From: Blautia_A ammoniilytica
GTDB lineage: Bacteria > Bacillota > Clostridia > Lachnospirales > Lachnospiraceae
DNA: 64,000 nt
Reading direction: 5' to 3'
Assembly (NCBI RefSeq): GCF_025566965.1
Contig: NZ_JAOQJL010000010.1
Coordinates: 50,497 to 114,496 of the forward strand
The stretch's first letter is position 1. Every line of letters begins with the position of its first letter. Position numbers and translations under genes: made by a program. Under the pieces are notes generated by a model that had not been told where the DNA came from, did not search any database, and saw only the letters and a list, made by a program, of their open reading frames with translations. Positions 25,628 through 35,152 of the stretch are shown piece after piece.

Positions 25628-26967
25628 CTTTACAGTATTTTTTCTCTGACGTTTGCACCTACCTTGCCATTATCCCTGCGGCTATTTTTTGCTTTCTCCC
25701 CACCAGGCAATATATGAAATGGTCATCCCGGTCCGTGATCCTTGCATTTTCACTTCTTTTCATCCTGATGGTGCCTGTTGGAGTCTGTTTGGGATTTTTC
25801 TTCCATTTGGATGACAATATCACAGTGGGGATTATGATCATCATATTTTTCATCGGTTACAACCGCCTTCTTACTACCCGTTTCAGCCAGAACCTGAATA
25901 CGTTCTGCCTGTGCATAGCACTGATGGCATTTTGCAGCAATTTTGCCAGAGGCTTTGACGCCCTGCTCCATCCTGATGCACCTGCAAACAGTTTCAGTCT
26001 GGAAGCCTGTCTTTTTCAATTCGGATGCAGTATTCTTCTGGTTCTGCTTCTTGGGTGGCCGGTTGCCCATTTTGGAAGCAGGCTGATCCATTCTCTGAAG
26101 GCAGATGCCCCCTGGTACGCCATGTCTCTTGTTTCCTGTACATTTTTTATTCTGAATATTTTCATCATTCCCCATAACTACCAGGTACTTTATTCGTATC
26201 GTGTATTTACTGTATTCTGGCAGATACTGGTTTGTATGATCTTTATGCTTTGTTTCATTTATTTTGTTTTCTATTTTGTAGCGCAGACAATTCTGACAAA
26301 TGCAGAGAATTCCCGGAAGCTGCGGCTTATGAGCATGCAGGAATCCCTGTATCAGAGACAGCAGCGATACATAGAGCAGACAGCTGTGCTGCGCCATAAT
26401 TTCCGTCAGACTGTAGTCACTCTCCAGGGTCTTTTAAATGAACAGGATTACGCTTCTCTTAGTTCTTATCTGGATGAATATATGAAAACCCTGCCTGTAA
26501 AGGAAACCAGTGATTTCTGCCAGAATTATGCCTTAAACTCCCTGCTGAATTACTATCAGCAGGCAGCACAGAATCAGCAGATCAAGACACACTGGAAAAT
26601 CCAGCTTCCTTACAAAATCCCTGTGGGGGATGTGGATCTTTGCACTTTAGTGGGAAATCTTCTGGAAAATGTGATCAAAGGATGTAATACTGTGACAGAC
26701 AGTCCTAAATACCATGATCTGTCCGTATCTGTAGAAAAGGAAAAGAATCTCTATATTGTTTCCACCAACAACTTTGACGGAAAAATAAACAAAAGAAACG
26801 GGCAGTATCTGCCCGTGTATAAACAGGGAGGAAGCGGGATCGGTCTGTCTTCCATCGAGACTATCGCTGAAAAATACCATGGCTTCGCCCGGTTCTCCCA
26901 TATTGGTACTGAATTTTATATTGATGTGATGATCCCGCTATGGCAGGATCTGCCGCCGCTTCAATAA
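25624..26967 (+). CDS. GHKL-type sensor histidine kinase
   Basis: 447 residues from the ATG at 25624, which overlaps the regulator stop (ATGA) and has AAAGGAG upstream; longer in-frame starts lie inside the regulator gene. About six to seven membrane helices fill residues 1-230. The phosphoacceptor region reads VLRHNFRQTVVTLQGLL, the N-box LVGNLLENVIKGC and the G-box GGSGIGLSSIETIA. This is the AgrC/VirS-like layout that pairs with LytTR regulators and often senses peptides or envelope state. The 3' end overlaps the convergent dehydrogenase gene by seven bases. Confidence 0.9.
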   Translation: MTLQYFFSDVCTYLAIIPAAIFCFLPTRQYMKWSSRSVILAFSLLFILMVPVGVCLGFFFHLDDNITVGIMIIIFFIGYNRLLTTRFSQNLNTFCLCIALMAFCSNFARGFDALLHPDAPANSFSLEACLFQFGCSILLVLLLGWPVAHFGSRLIHSLKADAPWYAMSLVSCTFFILNIFIIPHNYQVLYSYRVFTVFWQILVCMIFMLCFIYFVFYFVAQTILTNAENSRKLRLMSMQESLYQRQQRYIEQTAVLRHNFRQTVVTLQGLLNEQDYASLSSYLDEYMKTLPVKETSDFCQNYALNSLLNYYQQAAQNQQIKTHWKIQLPYKIPVGDVDLCTLVGNLLENVIKGCNTVTDSPKYHDLSVSVEKEKNLYIVSTNNFDGKINKRNGQYLPVYKQGGSGIGLSSIETIAEKYHGFARFSHIGTEFYIDVMIPLWQDLPPLQ

Positions 26968-27917
26968 ACCCGGTTTACAGTATCTCCCCTTTGGAAACGG
27001 CGTATATTTTGGACTACCTCCTCTACTACCCGGAAACGTGTTTCTTTTGCAGCCCAGGCAATATGAGGTGTGATCAGAAGCCTGGTGCTGTCCTGTATCT
27101 TCAGTAGCGGATTCTCCGGATCCATAGGTTCCCTGCAAAGTACATCCAGCGCAGCACCTGCGATCTCATCTGTGGTCAATGCTGTGTACAGATCCTGCTC
27201 ATTTACCAGGGCTCCTCTTGCCACATTAATAAAGATGGCTGTATTCTTCATCTTTTTAAAAGCATCCAGCGTAAACAGATTTTCAGTATATGCATTTAAT
27301 GGTGCATGGACAGAAATAAAGTCCGACTTTGCCAGCAGAGTATCAAAATCTGTCTGCTCATATCTGCTGTCATACTTATGTCCTGATGCTGAATAGCACA
27401 GCACCTTGCAGCCAAAGGCTTCTGCCAGCTGCGCCACTCTTCTGCCAATAGCGCCTAGCCCAATGATCCCCCAGGTTTTATCCTGCAGTTCACAGAAGCT
27501 TTTTCCGAAATGGGAAAAACAGCTTCCTCTTGCATATTCTCCGGATTTAACATACTGATCATAATAGGACAGCTTTTCCAAAATATAGAAAAGCAGTGCA
27601 AAGGTATGCTGTGCCACTCCGTTCGTAGAATACCCAGCCACATTGTAGGCAGCGATCCCTTTTGCTTTAAGATAATCCCCATCCAGGTTATTGATCCCTG
27701 TAGCAGTAAGGCATACCAGTTTCAGATTCTTTGCCTGTCCAATGGTTGCTTCACAGATAGGTACTTTATTGGCGATCACTACATCTGCATCCTGCACACG
27801 CTCAGGCGCCTGCTCACTGGTGCAAGAAGGATAGATCACCACTTCCCCAAACTCTTCAAAAGGAGTAAATACCATATCTTCTCCCAGACTGTCTGCTTCC
27901 AATATTACGATCTTCAT
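26961..27917 (-). CDS. D-2-hydroxyacid dehydrogenase (NAD-dependent)
   Basis: 318 residues from the ATG at 27917 (GAGGAG eight bases before it). The Rossmann motif is GIIGLGAIGRRVAQ. The catalytic Arg is in VARGALVNE, Glu in REPMDPENPLL and His in ITPHIAWAAKETR. It should interconvert a 2-hydroxy acid and a 2-keto acid with NAD(P)H. The glycerate/hydroxypyruvate type fits best by general similarity, but the substrate is open. It stands alone, tail to tail with the kinase gene. Confidence 0.88.
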   Translation of the reverse strand: MKIVILEADSLGEDMVFTPFEEFGEVVIYPSCTSEQAPERVQDADVVIANKVPICEATIGQAKNLKLVCLTATGINNLDGDYLKAKGIAAYNVAGYSTNGVAQHTFALLFYILEKLSYYDQYVKSGEYARGSCFSHFGKSFCELQDKTWGIIGLGAIGRRVAQLAEAFGCKVLCYSASGHKYDSRYEQTDFDTLLAKSDFISVHAPLNAYTENLFTLDAFKKMKNTAIFINVARGALVNEQDLYTALTTDEIAGAALDVLCREPMDPENPLLKIQDSTRLLITPHIAWAAKETRFRVVEEVVQNIRRFQRGDTVNRVY

Positions 27918-28011
27918 GTCGTATCTCCTCTCTTCACTGAGACTCATTTGTTACCCGCTGCTTATAAAGGCGGACGTAAGTGCACATCCTATGTATCCTA
28001 AATGTAACGAT

Positions 28012-28605
28012 TCAGTCCATAAATTCCCGTATGATCTCACGCATGATCTCTTCCTCCTCCGGAGTAAGCATCTTGCTGAAATGACTGCCGGATGCAGCAG
28101 TCTGGCGGATGCTGGCTGTGATCTTGTCCACTACCTGCTCCTTCAGGATAGGATCTGCTTTCTCCTTCGTTGGGATCTCCTCCACCCAAGTACGCATCTG
28201 CTCAATATAGTCGGATAATGTGCCCATGACCAGGCTTTCCTTGTAAGAAAAGTCCAGTCCCCACCTTAAAAGCATCAGCACCACAGGTACTGCAGCTCCG
28301 ATATACAAATAGATCAATGGCATGCCTTTTTCCAGGTCATAAGCAGTTGTCAGATAAAAAGCCAATCCCAGGACTGCTGTTGATAACAGGGAACAATACC
28401 ATACAAATCGATTCATCCGATGCAGCAGCCTGTCTCTTGTTTTCCATAAATTAAGCCACTTCTCTTTAAGATTTGATAAGCGGCCCGTTTTTCTGATTAT
28501 TCTTCTGTAAGAAAGATTTGTGGCAAGCATACCTGCAGCGCCCAGGACTCCAAGTCCAGCCATACAATAAAGCAGCAGGTACAGATCCATGATTTTTTTT
28601 ACCAT
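28012..28605 (-). CDS. Conserved membrane protein, unknown function
   Basis: 197 residues. Membrane segments lie at about 7-28, 66-88 and 97-114. The C-terminal 70 residues are soluble and acidic, ending PEEEEIMREIIREFMD. AAGGAGG precedes the ATG. A TATAAT box lies at 28638-28643 without a clear -35. No family is recognised. It follows murF on the same strand but appears to have its own start region. Confidence 0.7.
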   Translation of the reverse strand: MVKKIMDLYLLLYCMAGLGVLGAAGMLATNLSYRRIIRKTGRLSNLKEKWLNLWKTRDRLLHRMNRFVWYCSLLSTAVLGLAFYLTTAYDLEKGMPLIYLYIGAAVPVVLMLLRWGLDFSYKESLVMGTLSDYIEQMRTWVEEIPTKEKADPILKEQVVDKITASIRQTAASGSHFSKMLTPEEEEIMREIIREFMD

Positions 28606-28745
28606 AAGCTCCTCCTTATATCTTCTTGCTAAAGAAGATTATACCCCGAAACAGGAGCCTGCGGTACATAAATCGTTCGTCAAATTCTATACCTGCCTGA
28701 CAAATTTCGCATCTGCAATCCTGCCGGAGGCTATATCACTAAGTC

Positions 28746-30116
28746 TCAGACTTTCTGCAGTTTATTTACCAATTCTTCAAAATGCATAAAATGAGAAGCC
28801 TTTACAAGGATGGTGTCTCCTTCTTTTACATAGCTTCCAATCTTACTGAGCAAAGCCTCCCGATCCGGCTCATAGATCACATCCAGAGAAGGATTGTCCT
28901 GCTTTGCCTTCTGTGCCATATATCCGGAAAGGCTGCCGCAACAGATCAGAAGGTCGATCCCGCACTTTGCCGCATGGCTTCCCACACCTTCATGAAGGGC
29001 GATCTCATCCTCGCCCAGTTCACCCATATCGCCAAGGATTGCCACTTTCCTGCCATCGGCATCCTTTAACACATCCAGTGATGCTTTCATAGACATAGGA
29101 TTGGCATTATAACAGTCGTCTACGATCAGATATTTCTCTGTGTCGATCATATGGAATCTGCCACTGATCGATTCATAGCTTTCAATGCCCTGACAGATCT
29201 GAGGGATGGTCAGTCCATAAATCCTGCCTACAGCAGCTGCTGCCAGTGCATTATAGATCATGTGCTGTCCAGGCATAGGGATCTTTACCGGAAAGCTTTC
29301 TTCTCCCATATGGATCCTGCAGGACATCCCTTTCAGTCCCAGGCTTTTCACTTCATCTGCATAAACAGGCAGTCCCTGATCCATGCCGAAAAATACCGGT
29401 TTTATGCCATGATATTCCTTCACTGTACACAGCTTGTCATCGTCCCCGTTCAGCACAATATGCCCATCCGGGTTCACATACTGGAAAATCTCTGTTTTTG
29501 CCTTTAATACTCCGTCCCGGTTTCCCAGAAACTCCAGATGACAGGTACCAATATTGGTGATCACGCAGGTATCCGGTCTGGCGATCTTTGCAAGACGGGT
29601 CATTTCCCCAAAATCGCTAATCCCCATTTCAAGAACTGCGATCTGATCGTCTTCCCGCAGCCGGAATACAGTAAGGGGAAGTCCCAGTTCATTATTAAAG
29701 TTCCCCTGGGTTTTCAGGGTTTTATATTTTTCCTTCAGAACAGAAGCGATCATTTCCTTGGTACTTGTCTTGCCTACACTGCCGGTGATTCCCACTACCG
29801 GTATCCCCAGCTGCTTAAGATAAAATTCTGCAATATCCTTCACTGCCTGAAGAGAAGACTGCACCTGGATGTAAGGATACTGTGCTCCTTCCAATGGTCT
29901 TTCTGATAATGTGGCAAGGGCACCCTTTTCCATAACCTGTGGGATAAACGTATGTCCATCCACCCGCTCACCTGCTATGGGTACAAACAGACCTTCCGGC
30001 TGTATCTGCCTGCTGTCTGTGGTAATAGAGGAAACCTGTATGTCTTTTTTATTTTCAGGCCCATGGTAAACACCTCCACAGGCCTTTGCAATATTTGCTA
30101 ATGTAAGATTCTTCAT
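28746..30116 (-). CDS. murF: UDP-N-acetylmuramoyl-tripeptide--D-alanyl-D-alanine ligase
   Basis: 456 residues from the ATG at 30116, five bases after the ddl stop; an upstream in-frame start lies inside ddl and is unlikely. The Mur-ligase P-loop GITGSVGKTSTKEMIA is near residue 100, with NFNNELGLPLTVFRL, VLEMGISDFGEM and DDCYNANPMSMKASL following. It adds D-Ala-D-Ala to the UDP-MurNAc-tripeptide, directly after ddl makes the dipeptide, so the two genes supply consecutive steps. Confidence 0.96.
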   Translation of the reverse strand: MKNLTLANIAKACGGVYHGPENKKDIQVSSITTDSRQIQPEGLFVPIAGERVDGHTFIPQVMEKGALATLSERPLEGAQYPYIQVQSSLQAVKDIAEFYLKQLGIPVVGITGSVGKTSTKEMIASVLKEKYKTLKTQGNFNNELGLPLTVFRLREDDQIAVLEMGISDFGEMTRLAKIARPDTCVITNIGTCHLEFLGNRDGVLKAKTEIFQYVNPDGHIVLNGDDDKLCTVKEYHGIKPVFFGMDQGLPVYADEVKSLGLKGMSCRIHMGEESFPVKIPMPGQHMIYNALAAAAVGRIYGLTIPQICQGIESYESISGRFHMIDTEKYLIVDDCYNANPMSMKASLDVLKDADGRKVAILGDMGELGEDEIALHEGVGSHAAKCGIDLLICCGSLSGYMAQKAKQDNPSLDVIYEPDREALLSKIGSYVKEGDTILVKASHFMHFEELVNKLQKV

Positions 30117-30121
30117 AAACT

Positions 30122-31159
30122 TTACCTGTATTTCTTCATGGAGCAACGGATCAGTTCCTCACAAAGCTGTGGATAATCCATGCCCAGAACCTTGGCTTCC
30201 TGAGGGATCAGGCTGGTAGGAGTCATCCCCGGAAGTGTATTTGCCTCCAGACAGTACATATCCCCGTTTTCCTTCATAAGAAAATCCAGTCTGCTGTAAG
30301 CTTCCAGCTTCAAAGCCTTTGCCGCCTTTACAGCCAGATCCTGCATCTTGTCTGTCAACTCCTGCGAAATATGTGCCGGACAGGTTTCTACAGTAGATCC
30401 AGCCTGATATTTATTCTTGTAATCATAAAAGCCCTGGATCGGTGCGATCTCAATAATTGGATACGCCTTTCCGTCTACTACGGATACAGAAAACTCCCGC
30501 CCCTTTATGTACTCCTCTACAACTGCTTCGTTTCCGTAAATACTTACTTCTTTTAAAGCTTCTTCATACTCTTTCTGGTCATTTACAATGTAAACGCCTA
30601 CACTGGAACCACCGCAGCTGGTCTTAACAACCACAGGGAACTCCAGTCCAAGAACTGACAGATCTGTATCAAAGCCATTTTCTCCTGTCAGGGTAGCCCC
30701 CTTAGGAGTGGGCACATGATTTGCCAGGAAAAATTCCTTTGTCATACATTTGTCCATGGCAATGGCGCTGCTCAGATAACCGGTACCTGTATATTTGATC
30801 CCCATCAGATCAAAAGCCGCCTGTACTTTACCATCCTCCCCGTTAGCCCCGTGAAGTCCCAGAAATGCAATATCAGCTGCCTGACACAATTCCAGTACAT
30901 TTGGTCCAAAGAAACTGCGTCTTTCGGCTTTCATGGTTTCAATCTGAGGATTAAAGCTCTTCATATATTCTACAGCCTGGTCAACATCGTATTCCTCAGG
31001 GAAAGGATCTGCCCAGTCCACATTCTCTGTACCACAAAAAATATCCACCAGAACTGCCTGGTGTCCTTTCTGTCTCAGTGCTTTGCAGATGCCTGTACCT
31101 GACATAATGGAAATATCCCGTTCTGTACTGGTTCCGCCTGCCAAAACAACGATCTTCAT
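30122..31159 (-). CDS. ddl: D-alanine--D-alanine ligase
   Basis: 345 residues from MKIVVLAGGTSTERD at 31159. The ATG four codons upstream (31171) abuts the AAGGAG site directly and is less likely. ATP-grasp motifs include FPVVVKTSCGGSSVGVY, EEYIKGREFSVSVVDG and LEANTLPGMTPTSLIPQEA. It makes D-Ala-D-Ala for cell-wall precursors. It is coupled to murF downstream. The upstream spacer holds six short tandem repeats. Confidence 0.95.
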   Translation of the reverse strand: MKIVVLAGGTSTERDISIMSGTGICKALRQKGHQAVLVDIFCGTENVDWADPFPEEYDVDQAVEYMKSFNPQIETMKAERRSFFGPNVLELCQAADIAFLGLHGANGEDGKVQAAFDLMGIKYTGTGYLSSAIAMDKCMTKEFFLANHVPTPKGATLTGENGFDTDLSVLGLEFPVVVKTSCGGSSVGVYIVNDQKEYEEALKEVSIYGNEAVVEEYIKGREFSVSVVDGKAYPIIEIAPIQGFYDYKNKYQAGSTVETCPAHISQELTDKMQDLAVKAAKALKLEAYSRLDFLMKENGDMYCLEANTLPGMTPTSLIPQEAKVLGMDYPQLCEELIRCSMKKYR

Positions 31160-31165
31160 AATAAG

Positions 31166-31250
31166 ATTCATCTCCTTATATTCATTTCCTTATATTTAAT
31201 TTCTTATAACCTAATTCCGTATATCCAATTTCTTATATTCATTTTCTTCT
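31166..31250 (-). repeat. Six tandem 14-15-bp units in the L,D-transpeptidase-ddl spacer
   Basis: Plus-strand units ATTCATCTCCTTAT, ATTCATTTCCTTAT, ATTTAATTTCTTAT, AACCTAATTCCGTAT, ATCCAATTTCTTAT and ATTCATTTTCTTCT follow each other. They fill the whole gap between the two genes and include the ddl ribosome binding site. Confidence 0.85.
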
Positions 31251-32649
31251 ATTGATATACCACTACCGGCATGCCGATCTCCACATTGCTGTAAAGAGCT
31301 GCTGCCTGGTCATAAGGTAAATTTACACATCCATGAGACCCTTCCAGCTGATAAAGATTACCGCCAAATTCAGTTCTCCATACAGCATCGTGGATCCCTA
31401 CATTTCCAGAGAAAGGCATCCAGTAAGTGACCTCTGCTGCATAATCCTCTCCTGTGAGTACAGAAGGAGACTTTTTGTTTGCCAGTGCAAAGCATCCGGT
31501 AGGTGTAGCACAGCCATCTATATTTGGATTTCCTGTTACTACAGGAGTATCTATGATCGGTTTCCCGTCTTTATAAAATACAAGTCTTTGATTAGTCAGG
31601 TCGATCTCCACATAAGTGTAGCCGATATCATTGGCTGCACGGCTCCATCCGGAGTAAGCATAAACCGGCTGCCGCACCTGGGTTTCCCCGCTTTCTACTG
31701 CTGCGATCAATGCCTTAGTCTCCGCCTGCTGGTCAATGGCCCATCCATAATCTCCGCCTTCTATTGTAATTTCCCTGTTATCATATGTGAGGAAAGTACG
31801 TGTCTTTCCAAATGTATCATATTTGTATCCTAACGCATCCACATATTTTGCTACCAGTGTTTCGTCAAGATACACATCTCCGTTCTGATCTATATTAAAC
31901 CAATCAGCAATCACGCTTCTGTCTACTGTTTCTGTCCTGTCTGCAAAATCATAGGTAATGATCACATCTGACAGCTGATTCATCTGCTCACAATTACGGA
32001 TCAGCTGCTCATCTGTGCTATATACTGCCGGCTTCAGATAACAGGCTTCATCCTCCAGATTCACCTGGTTCTGTCCTGTTACCATTGCATTGGCGATCAC
32101 CTGCTTTACCTTCAAAGGATCCAGGGCATTCCCTGCCACCTCAGGCACGATCTCAAACTTCTCCCCTGTATCCCTGATCTGGGCATCCACAGGCTGGACC
32201 ACTTTGTCCGGATCCATGCACTTCAGACCGTCTATGGCCTTTGTCATCTTCCCTTCGTCATAGGAAATGTCCTCAGCTACATCATACACCTGATCCTGTC
32301 CAAAAGCCAGGAACCATTTATAACGGTTCTGATCTTTGATCAGCTTCTGTACACTTCCAGAAGACTGATAGGAAAGTCCCACGTCCTCTGCTGTGATCCC
32401 TTCCTGTCCATTATTCTTCGTACCGATTGCCAGTGCATATGCATGCACTCTTTCTCCAAGAAGGCTCTCTGCCTCCCCTGCTGTCATATAAGAACAATTA
32501 AATCCATTTACTGTGGATCCAGGCAGAAAATGGCTGCTGAAATAATATACTCCATAAGCATATGCTCCTACAGTACACAGGAGGAGAATCACGATCAAAA
32601 CCATCACTATCTTCTTTCCTGCTCCCATTTTCCTGTTTTCTTCTGCCAT
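31249..32649 (-). CDS. L,D-transpeptidase (YkuD) with N-terminal peptidoglycan-binding-like domains
   Basis: 466 residues. One membrane anchor (about 12-35) is followed by an extracellular region containing PG_binding_4-like repeats (about 45-300) and a C-terminal YkuD domain (about 335-466). The catalytic motif is SHGCVNLPYD, with the upstream histidine in GNVGIHDAVW. It should form 3-3 cross-links or attach proteins to peptidoglycan outside the membrane. It is located upstream of ddl and murF, consistent with a cell-wall cluster. Confidence 0.92.
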   Translation of the reverse strand: MAEENRKMGAGKKIVMVLIVILLLCTVGAYAYGVYYFSSHFLPGSTVNGFNCSYMTAGEAESLLGERVHAYALAIGTKNNGQEGITAEDVGLSYQSSGSVQKLIKDQNRYKWFLAFGQDQVYDVAEDISYDEGKMTKAIDGLKCMDPDKVVQPVDAQIRDTGEKFEIVPEVAGNALDPLKVKQVIANAMVTGQNQVNLEDEACYLKPAVYSTDEQLIRNCEQMNQLSDVIITYDFADRTETVDRSVIADWFNIDQNGDVYLDETLVAKYVDALGYKYDTFGKTRTFLTYDNREITIEGGDYGWAIDQQAETKALIAAVESGETQVRQPVYAYSGWSRAANDIGYTYVEIDLTNQRLVFYKDGKPIIDTPVVTGNPNIDGCATPTGCFALANKKSPSVLTGEDYAAEVTYWMPFSGNVGIHDAVWRTEFGGNLYQLEGSHGCVNLPYDQAAALYSNVEIGMPVVVYQ

Positions 32650-32702
32650 AAACTGCCTCCGATCCAGTCACAGGGGTCTGTGGCTTTACAGGCCCGCTGT
32701 TC

Positions 32703-33986
32703 TTACATTGCTAATAGTTTTTCCACACTTGCGAGTTTTACACATAAAACAAATACCTGTGCTGCTTTTTCCAGATCTTCCAGTGTAGGGAAGGACGGTG
32801 CAATACGGATATTGGAATCTTTCGGATCCTTTCCATATGGATAGGTTGCACCGGCTCCGGTAAGCACAACGCCTGCTTCTTTTGCTTTTGCTACGATTGC
32901 CTTTGCACAGCCATCCAGTGAATCAAAGGAAATAAAGTAACCGCCGTGGGGGCTGGTCCACTGACCAATACCAAGACCTCCCAGTTCTTTTTCCAGAGTA
33001 TCCAGTACCAGTTCAAACTTAGGACGAAGCAGGGCTGCATGCTTTCTCATGTGTGCACGAAGTCCGTCCAGATCCTTAAAGAATTTTACATGACGCAGCT
33101 GGTTCAGCTTGTCATGACCAATGGTCTGTATCTGCATATAAGTGCGGAAATCATCCAGGTTAGCCTTAGAAGCTGCTACTGCTGCAATACCTGATCCAGG
33201 GAAGCTTACCTTGGATGTGGATGTAAACTTGTAGACCAGATCTGGATTGCCTGCTTTTGCACATTCAGCCAGGATCTCTACCAGGAAATCCTGATTGTCA
33301 TCATACAGATGGTGGATGCTGTATGCATTATCCCAGTAAATACGGAAATCCGGTGCTGCCGGTTTCAGTCTGGCGAAACGCTCAACTGTTTTCTTTGAAT
33401 AGGTATATCCCTGTGGGTTAGAGTATTTAGGTACACACCAGATCCCTTTAATTGATGCATCCTTGCTTACCAGCTCCTCTACCATATCCATATCCGGTCC
33501 CTGTGGTGTCATAGGAACATTGATCATCTGGATTCCGAAAAACTCTGTGATCTTGAAATGACGGTCATATCCTGGAACAGGACAGAGGAATTTTACTTCA
33601 TCCAGCTTGCACCATGGTGTATTCCCCATAACACCGTGTGTCATAGAACGTGCAATACTGTCAAACATAACATTCAGGCTTGAGTTACCGTAGATAATGA
33701 TGTGATCCGGATCCACCTCAGACATTTCTCCAAGAAGTCTTTTGGCTTCCGGAATACCGTCGATCACCCCGTAGTTCCTGCAGTCAACCCCTGTCTCGCA
33801 TTTCAGGTCATCACCGCTGCCAAGAACATCCATCATTTCCATAGAAAGATCAAGCTGTGCAGCACTTGGCTTTCCTCTGGACATGTCAAGGGCAAGTCCC
33901 TGTGCCTTTACCTCTGCAAACTGAGCGTCCAGTTCTTTTTTCAGTGCCTGCAGTTCTTCCTTGTTCATTTCGGTATATTTCTTCAT
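32703..33986 (-). CDS. Aspartate aminotransferase, MocR-like subgroup Ic
   Basis: 427 residues from the ATG at 33986 (GAGGAGG six bases before it); a start nine codons upstream lacks a site. Features of this subgroup are MSRGKPSAAQLDLS, YGNSSLNVMFDSIAR, PKYSNPQGYTYS and the PLP lysine in TSTSKVSFPGSGIA. The family transfers the amino group of aspartate to 2-oxoglutarate. It is first of the minus-strand run leading to the L,D-transpeptidase, with a 53-base gap, so co-transcription is possible. Confidence 0.9.
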   Translation of the reverse strand: MKKYTEMNKEELQALKKELDAQFAEVKAQGLALDMSRGKPSAAQLDLSMEMMDVLGSGDDLKCETGVDCRNYGVIDGIPEAKRLLGEMSEVDPDHIIIYGNSSLNVMFDSIARSMTHGVMGNTPWCKLDEVKFLCPVPGYDRHFKITEFFGIQMINVPMTPQGPDMDMVEELVSKDASIKGIWCVPKYSNPQGYTYSKKTVERFARLKPAAPDFRIYWDNAYSIHHLYDDNQDFLVEILAECAKAGNPDLVYKFTSTSKVSFPGSGIAAVAASKANLDDFRTYMQIQTIGHDKLNQLRHVKFFKDLDGLRAHMRKHAALLRPKFELVLDTLEKELGGLGIGQWTSPHGGYFISFDSLDGCAKAIVAKAKEAGVVLTGAGATYPYGKDPKDSNIRIAPSFPTLEDLEKAAQVFVLCVKLASVEKLLAM

Positions 33987-34044
33987 AATTTCCTCCTCTT
34001 GCCTGTATTTCAAGGGATTTTACCACTCCCTGTATATCTGTTAC

Positions 34045-34074
34045 ATTTTAGTATGCTAAATTATTGGTTGTCAA
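34045..34074 (-). promoter_or_regulatory. Promoter of the aspartate aminotransferase gene
   Basis: On the minus strand, TTGACA (34069-34074) and TAAAAT (34045-34050) are 18 bases apart, about 60 bases before the start. Confidence 0.65.
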
Positions 34075-34161
34075 GCCTTTTCCCCATACAATATTTATAT
34101 GGAGTATGCACTTTTTTCGTATATTCCAACCATAAGGATCACCTGTATCCCTCTTTTTGCC

Positions 34162-34190
34162 TTGCACAACCTTCCCTTTTCCACTATACT
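34162..34190 (+). promoter_or_regulatory. Promoter of the methyltransferase-yitT genes
   Basis: TTGCAC (34162-34167) and TATACT (34185-34190) are exactly 17 bases apart, 59 bases before the ATG. Confidence 0.65.
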
Positions 34191-34248
34191 GTTCTTATAA
34201 GGCACACCTGCCATCAAAGGAAATTCAAAAAGAACGAGGTTTTATTTC

Positions 34249-35115
34249 ATGTGGATTGCAGATAACTGGAAAGAATATCAGGTAATAGACACTTCCCGTG
34301 GGGAAAAGCTGGAAAAATGGGGGGACTACCTTCTGATCCGTCCGGATCCTCAGGTGATCTGGGACACCCCACGCACAGACAAAGGCTGGAAAAGGCCTAA
34401 TGCACACTATCACAGAAGCTCCAGAGGCGGTGGAGAATGGGAATTTTTTGATCTGCCGCAGCAATGGGACATTCATTATAAGGAGCTGACCTTCCATCTG
34501 AAGCCATTCAGCTTCAAGCACACCGGCCTTTTCCCGGAACAGGCTGCCAACTGGGACTGGTTTGGGGACAAGATCCGTAATGCAGGTCGTCCCATCAAGG
34601 TGCTGAATCTTTTCGCCTACACAGGAGGTGCTACCCTTGCAGCAGCTGCTGCAGGAGCCAATGTGACCCATGTAGACGCATCCAAGGGTATGGTTACCTG
34701 GGCCAAAGAAAATGCTGTGGCCTCAGGTCTTGGAGACGCCCCCATCCGCTGGCTTGTAGATGACTGTGTAAAGTTTGTAGAGCGTGAGATCCGAAGGGGC
34801 AATCATTACGATGCCATTATCATGGATCCTCCCTCTTATGGCCGTGGTCCCAAAGGAGAAGTATGGAAGATCGAGGAAGCGATCCATCCCCTGATCAAGC
34901 TGTGTGCTTCCCTTCTTTCTGATCAGCCCCTTTTCTTCCTTGTTAATTCCTACACTACAGGGCTGGCACCGGCTGTACTTACTTATATGCTGTCTACAGA
35001 GCTTGGCAGGTTCAATGGCCATGTAGATTCCCAGGAGATCGGACTTCCTGTCAGAAATAACGGTCTGATCCTTCCCTGCGGAGCATCCGGACGGTGGGAG
35101 GCAGATTCCCATTAA
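34249..35115 (+). CDS. Class I SAM-dependent methyltransferase (RlmI/COG1092-like)
   Basis: 288 residues. The SAM-binding fold is in residues 120-250: VLNLFAYTGGATLAAAAAGA (motif I), THVDASKGMVTWAKENA, and the catalytic DPPSYGRGPKGEVW. The DPPSY motif is typical of methyltransferases acting on rRNA bases. An N-terminal PUA domain is absent. The substrate is unknown, but 23S rRNA is plausible. It is followed at 37 bases by a YitT-family gene. Confidence 0.82.
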   Translation: MWIADNWKEYQVIDTSRGEKLEKWGDYLLIRPDPQVIWDTPRTDKGWKRPNAHYHRSSRGGGEWEFFDLPQQWDIHYKELTFHLKPFSFKHTGLFPEQAANWDWFGDKIRNAGRPIKVLNLFAYTGGATLAAAAAGANVTHVDASKGMVTWAKENAVASGLGDAPIRWLVDDCVKFVEREIRRGNHYDAIIMDPPSYGRGPKGEVWKIEEAIHPLIKLCASLLSDQPLFFLVNSYTTGLAPAVLTYMLSTELGRFNGHVDSQEIGLPVRNNGLILPCGASGRWEADSH

Positions 35116-35132
35116 TAACATCTAATAACATC
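35113..35132 (+). repeat. Duplicated 10-bp unit at the methyltransferase stop codon
   Basis: TAATAACATC occurs twice in tandem. The first copy starts with the stop codon. It is the same style of stop-codon-spanning duplication as after atpH. Confidence 0.7.
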
Positions 35133-35152
35133 TGTAACAAGGAGAGAGTGTT

